Origin: CAVRXZ01 sp963773035
GTDB lineage: Bacteria; Acidobacteriota; Vicinamibacteria; Vicinamibacterales; CAVVIG01
Assembly (NCBI GenBank): GCA_963773035.1
Contig: CAVYZX010000012.1
Location: 310,001 to 374,000, forward strand
Reading direction: 5' to 3'
DNA: 64,000 nt
Below, one piece after another: positions 42,085 to 50,442 of the stretch. The notes under the pieces were generated by a model that was not told the DNA's origin, ran no database searches, and was given only the letters and a program-made list of their open reading frames with translations. Each line of letters opens with the position of its first letter. Positions within the stretch are counted from its first letter, which is position 1. The position numbers were made by a program, and so were the translations under genes.

Positions 42085-42771
42085 CTACTCGGCCTGCATG
42101 TCGGCGTGATGCCGGACGTCGCGTGCCGACACGATGAAAATGACGTCCTCTGCGATGTTGGTTGCGTGATCGCCGATGCGCTCGAGGTGACGTGAGATGA
42201 GAATCAGTTCGAGCGACGGCTCGATCGTCGAGGGGTCTTGCAGCATGTAGGTGAGGAGTTCGCGGAAAATCTGTGTTTTCAGGTCGTCGAGCTTGTCGTC
42301 CTCGTTGAGGACCTGCCGGGCGAGTTGCATGTCGCGGCGCACGAAGGCGTCCAGCGCGTCGCGCAGCATCGACTGGGCGATCCCGGCCATCCGCGGTATG
42401 TCGATGAGTTTCTTCACCGGCGGACGCTGCACGTAACGCCGCGCGGCTTCGGCGATGTTGACGGCGAGATCGCCGACTCGTTCGAGGTCGGTGTTGATCT
42501 TGACCGCGGCGACGATTGCGCGAAGGTCGGCGGCCATCGGCTGGAACAGGGCCAGCAGCGTGAAACAGCGGTTATCGATCTCGATGTGCAGCGCGTTCAG
42601 CGGCTCGTCGCTGGTCAACACGCGGTCGATGTGGTCGTGGTCGCGATCCACCAACCCTTTGATTGCGATCCGGACCTGCTCTTCGGCGAGGCCGCCCATC
42701 TCGAGCAACCGGGTCTTGAGCTGCTCGAGCTCTTCCTGGAAATGCCGGACTCGCTGTTCCGCTGCTTCCAT
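42085..42771 (-). CDS. phoU: Phosphate signalling protein PhoU
   Basis: A 228-residue PhoU with two repeats of three helices; the metal-cluster motifs appear as NTDLERVGDLAVNIAE and RHLERIGDHATNIAEDVIF. In the family PhoU binds PhoR and the Pst transporter to switch off the Pho response at high phosphate. It follows pstB by three bases and ends the minus-strand operon ppx-tmk-tmk-pstB-phoU. Confidence 0.95.
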   Translation of the reverse strand: MEAAEQRVRHFQEELEQLKTRLLEMGGLAEEQVRIAIKGLVDRDHDHIDRVLTSDEPLNALHIEIDNRCFTLLALFQPMAADLRAIVAAVKINTDLERVGDLAVNIAEAARRYVQRPPVKKLIDIPRMAGIAQSMLRDALDAFVRRDMQLARQVLNEDDKLDDLKTQIFRELLTYMLQDPSTIEPSLELILISRHLERIGDHATNIAEDVIFIVSARDVRHHADMQAE

Positions 42772-42774
42772 AAA

Positions 42775-43596
42775 TTAACCGAAACGCCCTGTCACGTAGT
42801 CTTCTGTCAATTTTTCGGAGGGCGCCGTGAAGATCTTGTTCGTCCGGTCGCACTCGATCAGCTTGCCGAGCCAGAAGAACGCCGTCACGTCGGACACACG
42901 GGCCGCCTGCTGCATGTTGTGCGTCACGATGACGATCGTATAGCGCGACTTCAGCTGGTAGATAAGCTCTTCGATCTTCTGCGTCGCGATCGGGTCCAGA
43001 GCCGAGGCCGGTTCGTCCATCAGCAGAATGTCGGGTTCCACCGCCAGGGCACGAGCGATGCACAGACGCTGCTGCTGGCCCCCTGATAAAGCCATCGCGG
43101 ATGTCTGCAGGCGGTCGTGCACCTCGTCCCACAGCGCCGCGGCCTTCAGGCTCGTTTCGACGCGCCGCCGCAGGTCCTCCCGCGAGCGAGCCATATGATT
43201 GATTCGAAGACCGTATGCCACGTTGTCGAAGATCGACTTGGGGAACGGGTTCGACTTCTGAAAGACCATTCCGACCTGCCGACGCAGATCGACGACGTCG
43301 ACAGACGATGCGTAGATGTCTTTGTTGTCGATTCTGATCGATCCCTCGACCCGGGCGCCGGGCACGATGTCGTTCATGCGGTTGAGCGACCGAAGGAAGG
43401 TCGATTTTCCGCAGCCCGATGGCCCAATCAATGCCGTCACCTGGTTGGGAAGGATGGCGAGGTTGATGTTCTCCAGCACGCGGTGCGCGCTGTAGTAGAA
43501 ATTCAACCGGGAAACGTCAATCTTCGCAGTGGGCGTGGGTGTGGGCGCCGCGGACGTGTGAGATTCGTGCGTCGTGGGGACGGTGGACACGGGCAT
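42775..43596 (-). CDS. pstB: Phosphate ABC transporter ATP-binding protein
   Basis: A PstB of about 273 residues. GPSGCGKSTFLRSLNRMND is the Walker A region, LSGGQQQRLCIARALA the signature and ILLMDEPASALDP Walker B. I chose the ATG at 43596; an in-frame GTG at 43641 would extend it by 15 residues. The N-terminal 20 residues before KIDVSRLNFYYS are extra compared with typical PstB. It energises phosphate uptake by PstSCA, yet pstSCA lie over 10 kb away on the other strand. Confidence 0.95.
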   Translation of the reverse strand: MPVSTVPTTHESHTSAAPTPTPTAKIDVSRLNFYYSAHRVLENINLAILPNQVTALIGPSGCGKSTFLRSLNRMNDIVPGARVEGSIRIDNKDIYASSVDVVDLRRQVGMVFQKSNPFPKSIFDNVAYGLRINHMARSREDLRRRVETSLKAAALWDEVHDRLQTSAMALSGGQQQRLCIARALAVEPDILLMDEPASALDPIATQKIEELIYQLKSRYTIVIVTHNMQQAARVSDVTAFFWLGKLIECDRTNKIFTAPSEKLTEDYVTGRFG

Positions 43597-43707
43597 CTCG
43601 CGCGCCGCCCGGGCCCCAGTCGTCCGGTTCTGCAGCAGCACTGCTATTACCCTATCGCGAATGCGTTTCTCGGTGGTTTCCTAGATGTAAATTCCATGTA
43701 ATCACGC

Positions 43708-44473
43708 TCATCGACGGGCCAGGGCCGGCTCCGCTGGCTTTTCTTCCTCTTCGAGGAACGAGGTGACCTGCTTGCGCAGCTCCTCCTGGATGTGCTGGAT
43801 GGACCGGCGGGCGTCCACGGTGCGAAAGTGGAATTCGTCGGCCATTGAGGAATATTCGCGCAGAAGCTTGTTCTGGTAGGCACGAAAGCTATCGTAGATG
43901 TCGTCCCCGCCCTTGAGGTCCATGCCCGACTCCCAGAAGTCCATGCCGCGCGACTCGAGGACCCGGCCGATGAGGGTTTCGACATCGACTTTCAGATAGA
44001 ACACGAGGTGCGGCGCGATCGCGAAGCCATACAGGCTTCTGAGCCAGGGACGGTCGACTCCCCGCACGCCCAGCCCGCGCCAGTGCCGTGAAAATGTAAC
44101 GGTCCGACAGTACGACGAACCCAGCCTTGAGCGCGGGAATGACTTCCTTTTCGAGTCGGTCGGCGAAATCCGTCGCGTAGAGCAAGACGAACGTCAACTT
44201 GTTCAGCGTGTTGCTCGACTTGGCCAGCTCGATGGTGGGTTGCATCAGCGGGGAACGGGTCCAGCCGGTTTCGACGACGCCGAAACCTTTGACTTCGAGC
44301 CATTCACGCAACAGCTGAATCTGCGTCGTGCGGCCGACGCCGTCGGTGCCCTCGATAGCGATGAGCTTGCCGGGATATCCGTTTATCGGCAGATAGGGGA
44401 TGCCACGGCCGTAGTAGCGGCCAGACTGGATTTCTCCATTGGCCCCCTCGGGGATCCCTTCAGACGGACTCAT
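43708..44473 (-). pseudogene. Thymidylate-kinase-like protein, frameshifted
   Basis: A P-loop kinase of about 255 residues broken by one extra G in a GGG run at about 44069-44071. The first frame gives LIAIEGTDGVGRTTQIQLLREWL (P-loop, with the unusual VGRTT) and LSDRYIFTALARAG; the second continues RGVDRPWLRSLYGFAIAPHLVFYLKVD to the end. It is the closer-to-pstB member of a tandem pair; the intact partner is at 44460-45155. Whether the shift is real or an assembly error should be checked. Confidence 0.75.
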
Positions 44474-45155
44474 GGGCGATCTCCACGGGTCGGCGATCGA
44501 GGTACGGCGACGTAAGCCGCCGGACGATTTGCTGCTGAACCGTAATGCTGCCGACGGCGTCCACGACCTCGAGGCCGAACTCGTCGATGAGACGATCGTA
44601 CTCGCCCAACACCTTCCCTTGAAAGAGTCGAAAACTCTCGAGCGGATTGGTGCTCCAGCCGAGGTCCATGCCGGCCTCGTAGAACTTCAGCTTGACGCGG
44701 CGGGCCATGAGGCGGTCGAGTGAGACGTCGATCGGGACGCGAAAGTAGAGCGCTAAATCCGGTTTGACCGCAAAACTGTAGAGCTCCCGCACCCACTGGC
44801 GGTCGACGCCGCGAGTCGCGTCGCGGGCGAACGCTGTGTACGCGTAACGATCCGCCAGCACAATCATGCCGGCTTTGAGCGGCGGGATGATCTTATAGAG
44901 CAGCCGATCAGCGAAGTCCGTCGCGTGCAGCAGGCTGAACGTCATCGGAGTCAACGCGTTCTTCTTCTTGCCGGTCTTCGTCGCCGCCTTGACGAGGGCG
45001 GACGAGTTCCATTCCGTGACGAACACGCGGTGGCCCTCGGCGCTCAGCCACTTTGCCAGCAGGCCCAGCTGCGTCGTCTTTCCGGACCCGTCGATTCCCT
45101 CGACCACGAACAGTTTGCCCGGATACTCGTGCGGGCTGTTGAGATTGATCGGCAT
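44460..45155 (-). CDS. Thymidylate-kinase-like P-loop kinase
   Basis: A 231-residue kinase. LFVVEGIDGSGKTTQLGLLA is the P-loop, LLHATDFADRLLYKI and VLADRYAYTAFARDA are the dTMP-kinase-type DR[YH] region. After the core comes KLKFYEAGMDLGWSTNPLESF, not seen in ordinary dTMP kinase. It is encoded between ppx and the frameshifted relative, overlapping the former's end by 248 bases and the latter's start by 14. A housekeeping Tmk role is unlikely for a tandem pair in a phosphate operon; a nucleotide or polyphosphate kinase role is a possibility. The start ATG has AGGAACG upstream. Confidence 0.78.
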   Translation of the reverse strand: MPINLNSPHEYPGKLFVVEGIDGSGKTTQLGLLAKWLSAEGHRVFVTEWNSSALVKAATKTGKKKNALTPMTFSLLHATDFADRLLYKIIPPLKAGMIVLADRYAYTAFARDATRGVDRQWVRELYSFAVKPDLALYFRVPIDVSLDRLMARRVKLKFYEAGMDLGWSTNPLESFRLFQGKVLGEYDRLIDEFGLEVVDAVGSITVQQQIVRRLTSPYLDRRPVEIAHESV

Positions 45156-46692
45156 AAGCGTTCCTACTGACCTCGACGCGAAGCGGCTTGCCAATCAGCG
45201 TCTCGAACGGTGCCAGTTGACGCCCGGCAGCCCAGACTTCGAGCTCGGCATCACCTTCCGTTCGCACGCCCAATAAGGCATCCTCGCCACGATCGCGAAG
45301 CTCGATGCCCGAGACGATCTGCGAGTGGCTGCGATCGAGGTTCTCGGCAAGTCGCAGAATGGCGGCGAGCGCTTGCACCGCTCGCTGCCGACGGCGTCCC
45401 AGCGTGCCGTAGCCTTCATGGCGCCGACTCGGCGGGGCACGGCGATGATAGCGCGCAACGAGGGCGATTGTCTCGATCTCGTCGGGCTCGAATCCCCGTA
45501 AATCGCCGTTCTTTATCAGGTAATACGAATGTTTGTGATGGCGTTCGTAGGAAATGTGCACGCCGACGTCGTGCAGGATTGCGGCGTACTCCAACCAGTC
45601 GCGCTCGCGGTCGCCGAGCCGATGCGTGCTGCGAGTCTCGTCGAACAGCGAAAGAGCGAGTCGAGCCACCTGGCTCGCGTGCTCCGGCCAGTAGTGGTAG
45701 CGCTCGGCGAGCTCGATCACGCTACGGCGTCGGATGTCGGGGTAGCGCTCGACCTGCGCGATCTGGTTGCGGTGTTTCGCGATGTAATCCAGAAGCAGCC
45801 CCTCCCGTAATGACAGATCGCAGAGCGTCAGCTCGTCGGCGCCCAGCCGGTCGAGGATCGCTTCGAGAAGGACCGCGCCCGAGACCGCGAGATCCGCCCG
45901 TCTTGGATCGAGGCCGGGTACTCGCAGCCGCTGTTCGAGCGTCAACGACGCAAGGTGTTTGCGGACCCGGTGCAGCTGCTTCAACGAGACCCGTCTGTTG
46001 CGCAGTGACGCGTCGGACGCGCGGCCCTGCTCGGCCCCGACCACGGCGCCAAGGCTCAGGATGGTCCCCGATGTGCCGATCACACGATCGAAGCCGGAGC
46101 GTGCAAGTTGATCGAGGTAACTTCCGACTTGGGCGTCGATGTACTTGAGAAGTTTTCGCTCGTCGCGCGGTTCGAGCGGATCGTTCTTGACGAATCGTTC
46201 CGTGAGGCGAATCACGCCAAGCTTGAAGCTCCGGCCGACGTCCATCGTCGACCCCGAGCCCTTTGTGATTTCGACGCTGCCGCCGCCGATGTCGATGACC
46301 ACGACCTTGCCCTCGGCGCTCACGCCATAGGCGGCCGCGAGGTGAATGAGCCGCGCTTCCTCTGTGCCCGAAATGATTCGCGGGCGAATGCCGGTCTGCT
46401 TGGCGATGACCCCCAGAAATTCCCCGCCGTTTTCGGCTTCGCGGGTGGCGCTGGTCGCCACAGCCACGATCTTGTCGACGCGGTGCGATTCGGCAAGACG
46501 GCTGAACTTCGACAGCACTTGCAGCGCGGCCCGCATGCCTTCCGGGGTCAGCGCGCGGCCGTCGAGACCCCCGGCGCCGAGGCGGACCATCTCCTTTTCC
46601 CGGTCAATGATTTCGAAGGAAAAGTCGGGACGGACTCGGACCACGATCATGTGTACCGAGTTGGTGCCAATATCGATTGCGGCTAGACGCAT
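44908..46692 (-). CDS. Ppx/GppA phosphatase with HD domain
   Basis: An exopolyphosphatase/guanosine-pentaphosphate phosphohydrolase. AAIDIGTNSVHMIVV and IDIGGGSVEITKG are the actin-like ATPase phosphate loops; an HD domain follows (YHYWPEHASQVARLAL; ILHDVGVHISYERHHKHSYY). The conserved part ends near residue 505 (GKPLRVEVSRN). The open frame then runs on for about 75 residues in a phase unrelated to any domain, over the start of the kinase gene. A TAG in another frame at about 45163 suggests that a small indel has removed the natural stop. It removes phosphate from polyphosphate or pppGpp and heads the tmk-pstB-phoU operon. Confidence 0.88.
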   Translation of the reverse strand: MRLAAIDIGTNSVHMIVVRVRPDFSFEIIDREKEMVRLGAGGLDGRALTPEGMRAALQVLSKFSRLAESHRVDKIVAVATSATREAENGGEFLGVIAKQTGIRPRIISGTEEARLIHLAAAYGVSAEGKVVVIDIGGGSVEITKGSGSTMDVGRSFKLGVIRLTERFVKNDPLEPRDERKLLKYIDAQVGSYLDQLARSGFDRVIGTSGTILSLGAVVGAEQGRASDASLRNRRVSLKQLHRVRKHLASLTLEQRLRVPGLDPRRADLAVSGAVLLEAILDRLGADELTLCDLSLREGLLLDYIAKHRNQIAQVERYPDIRRRSVIELAERYHYWPEHASQVARLALSLFDETRSTHRLGDRERDWLEYAAILHDVGVHISYERHHKHSYYLIKNGDLRGFEPDEIETIALVARYHRRAPPSRRHEGYGTLGRRRQRAVQALAAILRLAENLDRSHSQIVSGIELRDRGEDALLGVRTEGDAELEVWAAGRQLAPFETLIGKPLRVEVSRNAYADQSQQPARVSGQTVRGRGNRRVRKDDAAGPAGKVAERRGPPRVRHGMELVRPRQGGDEDRQEEERVDSDDVQPAARDGLR

Positions 46693-46742
46693 TGGGTTTC
46701 TTGAGCCCGGAACACGGGCTGATATTCGAACGAGGCATCCGA

Positions 46743-46748
46743 TATAAT
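46743..46748 (+). promoter_or_regulatory. -10 element TATAAT before the CHAD gene
   Basis: A consensus TATAAT within CCGATATAATCGG, a short palindrome (CCGAT...ATCGG), about 28 bases before the CHAD start, in the 83-base gap between the divergent ppx and CHAD genes. No good -35 is seen. Confidence 0.45.
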
Positions 46749-46775
46749 CGGGCTGACCGCGCGGCCTCCTATATC

Positions 46776-47675
46776 ATGCCCGTTTCACCATCCCGTTACG
46801 AATTGCTCCAAAAACGCCTGGATCGCTTTACACGGATGTTGCATGGCGTCGGAAAGGGAGATGAACGCGCCCTTCACCAGACTCGCGTGGCCTCGAGGAG
46901 GCTGCGAGAGCTTCTACCGGTGCTCCAGCTCGAAGGAAAAGTGGCCGGGGAGCTCGGGCGCCGACTACGCAAGGTCATTCAACGGCTGGGCCGTATCCGG
47001 GAGCTCGACGTTACCTTGATGCTCGTCGAAGAACTGAAAACAGCCGGCGACTACGATGTCGACGCGCTGGAGCGGGTCGGGTCGGCAATCCGTCAGGAGC
47101 ACGAGCGGGCGCGTGAGGAACTGCTGGCGAAGTGGCCGGCTCGTGAAATTCGCCGCGTGGGGTCGAAGCTTGCCGATCTGGCCGACACGCTCGAGTCGTC
47201 CGACAACCGCAGCCAGGCCGTCACGCGCGGGCTGCGCTGGGCGGTCGATGCGAGGATTCATCGGCGGGGTTCCGAGCTCAAAGCAGCTATTGAGGATGCG
47301 GGCGCCGTCTATTTGCCGGAGCGACTGCACGCCGTGCGCATCGCGTTGAAGAAGTTCCGATACGCGGTCGAGCTCGCGAGCGAAATCGCGAGCGACAAGC
47401 GCCTGCGCACCGACCTGAGATTATTGAAGCGCAACCAGGATCTGTTGGGTCGGTGGCACGATCGGCAAGTGCTGATCGAGCGTGCGCGCCACGTGCAGGC
47501 GTCATTGACGGCGCCCTCCGCAAGCGGAGTGCGCCGCTTGGACAGACTCGTTACCATGCTCGAAAACGACTGCCGGCGGCTCCACGCACGCTACATTCGC
47601 GAGTCGGGGGCCATCGTCGCAGTGTGCGACCGGATCGGCCTTCGTATGCCTGCCCCAGCGCGGCGGGCAAGCTGA
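46776..47675 (+). CDS. CHAD-domain protein
   Basis: A 299-residue all-helical CHAD protein. The conserved histidines and basic residues are in ALHQTRVASRRLRELLPVL, RIRELDVTLMLVEEL and LHAVRIALKKFRYAVELA. CHAD domains bind polyphosphate and occur next to polyphosphate enzymes, fitting the divergent Ppx/GppA gene. The ATG at 46776 was chosen because it precedes the first conserved helix; an in-frame ATG at 46677 overlaps ppx. SixA follows after five bases. Confidence 0.9.
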   Translation: MPVSPSRYELLQKRLDRFTRMLHGVGKGDERALHQTRVASRRLRELLPVLQLEGKVAGELGRRLRKVIQRLGRIRELDVTLMLVEELKTAGDYDVDALERVGSAIRQEHERAREELLAKWPAREIRRVGSKLADLADTLESSDNRSQAVTRGLRWAVDARIHRRGSELKAAIEDAGAVYLPERLHAVRIALKKFRYAVELASEIASDKRLRTDLRLLKRNQDLLGRWHDRQVLIERARHVQASLTAPSASGVRRLDRLVTMLENDCRRLHARYIRESGAIVAVCDRIGLRMPAPARRAS

Positions 47676-47680
47676 CCGCG

Positions 47681-48187
47681 ATGGCTGGACCCTTCGAACT
47701 CTACCTGGTCCGTCACGCTATCGCCGAACAGCGCGGCGATGCGTGGCCTGACGACAGCAAGCGGCCGCTGACCGAGGAGGGCATGTCGCGGTTCCGCAAG
47801 TCGGCGCGCGGCCTTTCGCGTCTCGGTGTGTCGCTCGATGTGATCCTGACCAGTCCCCTCGTGCGGGCGCGACAAACAGCGGACATTCTTGGCGCCGTTT
47901 TCGAGCAACGACCACATATTGTGGCAGTTGAATCGCTGATTCCGGGCGGGTCTTATCAGGCACTTTTGACAGATCTCGAAAAACACTCCAAGCGTACGCA
48001 GATCGCACTTGTCGGCCACGAGCCTGGAATCGGCGAGCTGGCGGCCCGCTTGGCGGGTTCGCGTCACCCGTTCGAGTTCAAGAAGGGTGCGATTTGCCGG
48101 ATCGATGTGGACTCGCTTCCTCCAGGTGGCCCCGGAAAACTGCGTTGGTTCATCACACCCCGGATACTGCGCTCGATTCGTAAATAA
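47681..48187 (+). CDS. sixA: Phosphohistidine phosphatase SixA
   Basis: A 168-residue histidine-phosphatase protein: LYLVRHAIAEQRG with the nucleophilic His, TSPLVRARQTADIL and VGHEPGIGELAARLAG. SixA removes phosphate from His-phosphorylated proteins such as phosphotransferase-system components or histidine kinases. CHAD-SixA pairs recur in many genomes. The start is five bases after the CHAD stop. Confidence 0.9.
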   Translation: MAGPFELYLVRHAIAEQRGDAWPDDSKRPLTEEGMSRFRKSARGLSRLGVSLDVILTSPLVRARQTADILGAVFEQRPHIVAVESLIPGGSYQALLTDLEKHSKRTQIALVGHEPGIGELAARLAGSRHPFEFKKGAICRIDVDSLPPGGPGKLRWFITPRILRSIRK

Positions 48188-48212
48188 CTGAAAATAGGCA
48201 ATTTATATAGAG

Positions 48213-48227
48213 TTACAAAGAATTTAC
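48213..48227. promoter_or_regulatory. 11-bp-spaced direct repeat TTAC
   Basis: TTAC at 48213-48216 and 48224-48227, inside AT-rich DNA (48182-48230, with a possible -10 TTATAT near 48203). The 11-bp spacing is that of OmpR/PhoB-type half-sites. It lies upstream of the small gene at 48268. Confidence 0.35.
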
Positions 48228-48267
48228 TTCGGGCCGGCGCCGCTTGGCGGCAGAATCGTCGACCTCC

Positions 48268-48495
48268 ATGTTTGCCATCGTTCTGAGACACGATGAACAC
48301 ATCCGCCGCTATGCGGTTTACGCCTCTCCACAATCAGGTTGGGAAGCGACCTGCGAAGACGATCGACACCTAACCCGACAGCACTATGAAGATTGGCATC
48401 GGGTCGAACGCCGACTTGCGGCTTTCAAGCAGGAAGTTTCTGAGCTGACGGCTTCGGGGTGGTCTATCGCGGGAGACGAGTCCGCGTCAGCCTAG
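48268..48495 (+). CDS. Small hypothetical protein
   Basis: A 75-residue protein from the ATG at 48268 (a GTG/ATG start eight codons upstream at 48244 is also open). FAIVLRHDEHIRRYAVYAS and QHYEDWHRVERRLAAFKQEV suggest an alpha/beta N-terminus and a coiled-coil-like helix. I do not know the family; no start-site signal is clear. It converges on the response regulator gene with a four-base overlap. Confidence 0.55.
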   Translation: MFAIVLRHDEHIRRYAVYASPQSGWEATCEDDRHLTRQHYEDWHRVERRLAAFKQEVSELTASGWSIAGDESASA

Positions 48496-49181
48496 TCTAC
48501 GAACCGGTATCCCAGCCCGACGACGGTCTCGATCTGGCGCCCAGCGGTGCCCAGCTTGTTGCGCAGCCGGCCGACGTGCACGTCCACGGATCGCGTTTCT
48601 ACGAGCCGGTCGTAGCCCCAGACGCGCTCGAGCAGTCTGTCGCGGGAGATCACACGGTTGCGGTTTTGAACGAGGTATCGCAGGAGCTCGAACTCCCGCC
48701 GCGTCAATCGCACCGAGGAACCGTCCACCGAGACGGCGACTGCCTCGAAGTCGGCATTCAAATGCGCGCCTTGGTAGCCCGACGGCAGGCGCTCCTCGAC
48801 GGTCGCGCTACGGCGAAGCACCGCCCGGACTCGAGCCGTCAGTTCCCGGAGACTGAATGGCTTGGTAACGTAGTCGTCCGCACCGAGCTCCAGACCCGAG
48901 ACACGGTCGTTCTCGCTCGTACGGGCGGTCAACATGATGATCGGCACATGCCTGCCGTCCGCGCGTGATCGCAGGATTCGGCACACTTCGATGCCGCTCA
49001 GCACCGGAAGATTGAGGTCGAGGATGATCAGGTCGGGAGGGCGGTCCGCGACGACTTTCAATGCCGCATCGCCGCTGTGGACGATTTCTGCCTCAGCTTG
49101 GCCGCTTCGCTCCAACGTATGTTTGATGAGTCCAGCAATATCCTGCTCATCCTCGACGATGAGCACGCGGCTTCTGGTCAT
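48492..49181 (-). CDS. PhoB/OmpR-family response regulator
   Basis: A 229-residue regulator. Receiver: RVLIVEDEQDIAGLIKHTL, Asp in IILDLNLPVLSG, LTARTSEND, YVTKPFS. C-terminal winged helix: VRLTRREFELLRYLVQN, VWGYDRLVETRSVDVHVG, GLGYRFVD. I chose ATG 49181 since the receiver begins there; an in-frame ATG at 49205 is possible. In this phosphate region it is a strong PhoB candidate, but the second regulator at 60128-60847 with its own kinase is another. A GTTAA repeat with 11-bp spacing lies just upstream. Confidence 0.9.
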   Translation of the reverse strand: MTRSRVLIVEDEQDIAGLIKHTLERSGQAEAEIVHSGDAALKVVADRPPDLIILDLNLPVLSGIEVCRILRSRADGRHVPIIMLTARTSENDRVSGLELGADDYVTKPFSLRELTARVRAVLRRSATVEERLPSGYQGAHLNADFEAVAVSVDGSSVRLTRREFELLRYLVQNRNRVISRDRLLERVWGYDRLVETRSVDVHVGRLRNKLGTAGRQIETVVGLGYRFVD

Positions 49182-49227
49182 GTAGAGCGACAGTACCGGG
49201 AACACGTTTCGCAGTCGTATCAGTCTT

Positions 49228-49245
49228 GTTAAATCTGGGTTAATC
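49228..49245. promoter_or_regulatory. 11-bp-spaced direct repeat GTTAA
   Basis: GTTAA at 49228-49232 and 49239-49243, 11 bases apart, 47 bases upstream of the response regulator start. This spacing fits tandem binding by an OmpR/PhoB-type regulator, here possibly the regulator itself. Confidence 0.4.
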
Positions 49246-49273
49246 GGGACGCTTCGGTGTGACTCCGCCCTTG

Positions 49274-49543
49274 ATGCGCCTCCGATACGGTTCTCGTCAC
49301 CTCATCGGTGCGTTGGTAGGCGGCTTCGCGCTGGTTGCTGGTTCTGCCTCGCCACAGTTCACGCCTTTTGCCCATGATGCGGCCACCATCCTGGAAGGGA
49401 ATTGGCAGTCGTGTCGAGAAGCTGACGGCCGCTTCACCGAGCGCGTCTACGACCACGTCGTGAACGGCGTCGGACGATTCGAGGTCCACATGGGACCGCG
49501 GAACGAGTTCGCCATGTTCAACGGAGTCCAGGACGATCAATGA
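49274..49543 (+). CDS. Small secreted hypothetical protein
   Basis: About 89 residues from the ATG at 49274; a GTG at 49259 is an upstream alternative. Residues 8-26 (HLIGALVGGFALVAGSASP) are a signal peptide. The mature part has LEGNWQSCREADGRFTERVY and HMGPRNEFAMF. It has the look of a compact exported domain with one Cys. No family recognised. It is divergent from the PhoB-type regulator and followed by a 165-base gap with nothing obvious. Confidence 0.5.
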   Translation: MRLRYGSRHLIGALVGGFALVAGSASPQFTPFAHDAATILEGNWQSCREADGRFTERVYDHVVNGVGRFEVHMGPRNEFAMFNGVQDDQ

Positions 49544-49709
49544 AGGAAACCTTCCCACTAGTTCCCACTTTCGCGGCTCCTGTTGCGGCGGCCGCCCTCA
49601 TTTCACACGCCCGTGCTGGGAACGCCGCTTCATTGTTACAGCGACCGGCTATCCTGCGGTCGATGCGAGCGAGCACACCGCAGGGAGGATCCAGGTAGCA
49701 GCCTGGATC

Positions 49710-50441
49710 ATGACGATCACCGCCATCGTGTGCGCTTATAACGAGGCTCGTTACCTTCCCGCGTGTTTGTTTTCTCTTCTCGCTCAGACGCGACCTGCCG
49801 ACGAAATTCTCGTTGTCAACAACGCCAGCACGGACGAGACAGGATCGGTGGCTCGCTCGGTACCAGGTGTGCGGGTGATCGACGAGCCGACCAAGAGCCT
49901 TGTCGTTGCACGTGAGACCGCCCGTCAGCACGCGAAGGGCGACATTCTGGCCTACATGGACGCTGACTGCCGCGCGCCGATCTTCTGGCTCGAGCGGCTC
50001 GAGCAGAGATTTCTTCAGAGCGGCTCGCGCGTGGCGATAACCGGTCCGTATCGCTTCTACGACTGGGACTGGAGCGGTCGTTTCTTCGCCCGCGCGTATG
50101 ACATCGTGCTGGCGGCACCTACGCACTTCGCCGTCCACCACATACTTAAGCTGGGCGCGGTTCTTTACGGCGGCAACTTCGCCGTTCGGCGTGGCGCGCT
50201 CGGCCGGATTGGGGGCTTCGACCGGTCCATCGAATTCCACGGCGAGGACACAAACCTCGGGCGCCGGCTGACAACAGTCGGTCGCGTCGAAATCTGTGGC
50301 GATTGTTGGGTGTGGACGTCGGCGCGGCGATATCGCGCCATGGGGAAAGGCCGCGTCTTCAGGCTGTACGTTCGAAACTTCTGGTCCGAAATCCTGCGAC
50401 ATCGTCCGGCCGACGTCGAACACGTCGATGTGAGGGGGTAG
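49710..50441 (+). CDS. Family 2 glycosyltransferase
   Basis: A 243-residue GT-A fold glycosyltransferase. ITAIVCAYNEARYLPACL starts the nucleotide-sugar site, AYMDADCRAP is the metal-binding DxD, and FHGEDTNLGRRLTTVG has the ED base motif. No membrane segments are evident except a short hydrophobic stretch near 140. It transfers sugar from a nucleotide donor to an unknown acceptor. A PHP-domain gene follows after one base, suggesting a coupled pair. Confidence 0.88.
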   Translation: MTITAIVCAYNEARYLPACLFSLLAQTRPADEILVVNNASTDETGSVARSVPGVRVIDEPTKSLVVARETARQHAKGDILAYMDADCRAPIFWLERLEQRFLQSGSRVAITGPYRFYDWDWSGRFFARAYDIVLAAPTHFAVHHILKLGAVLYGGNFAVRRGALGRIGGFDRSIEFHGEDTNLGRRLTTVGRVEICGDCWVWTSARRYRAMGKGRVFRLYVRNFWSEILRHRPADVEHVDVRG

Positions 50442-50442
50442 A

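Noticed and set aside
44460..45155. Housekeeping thymidylate kinase
   Set aside because: The tandem pair, the altered C-terminal block and the phosphate-operon context do not fit a normal tmk, although this cannot be fully excluded.
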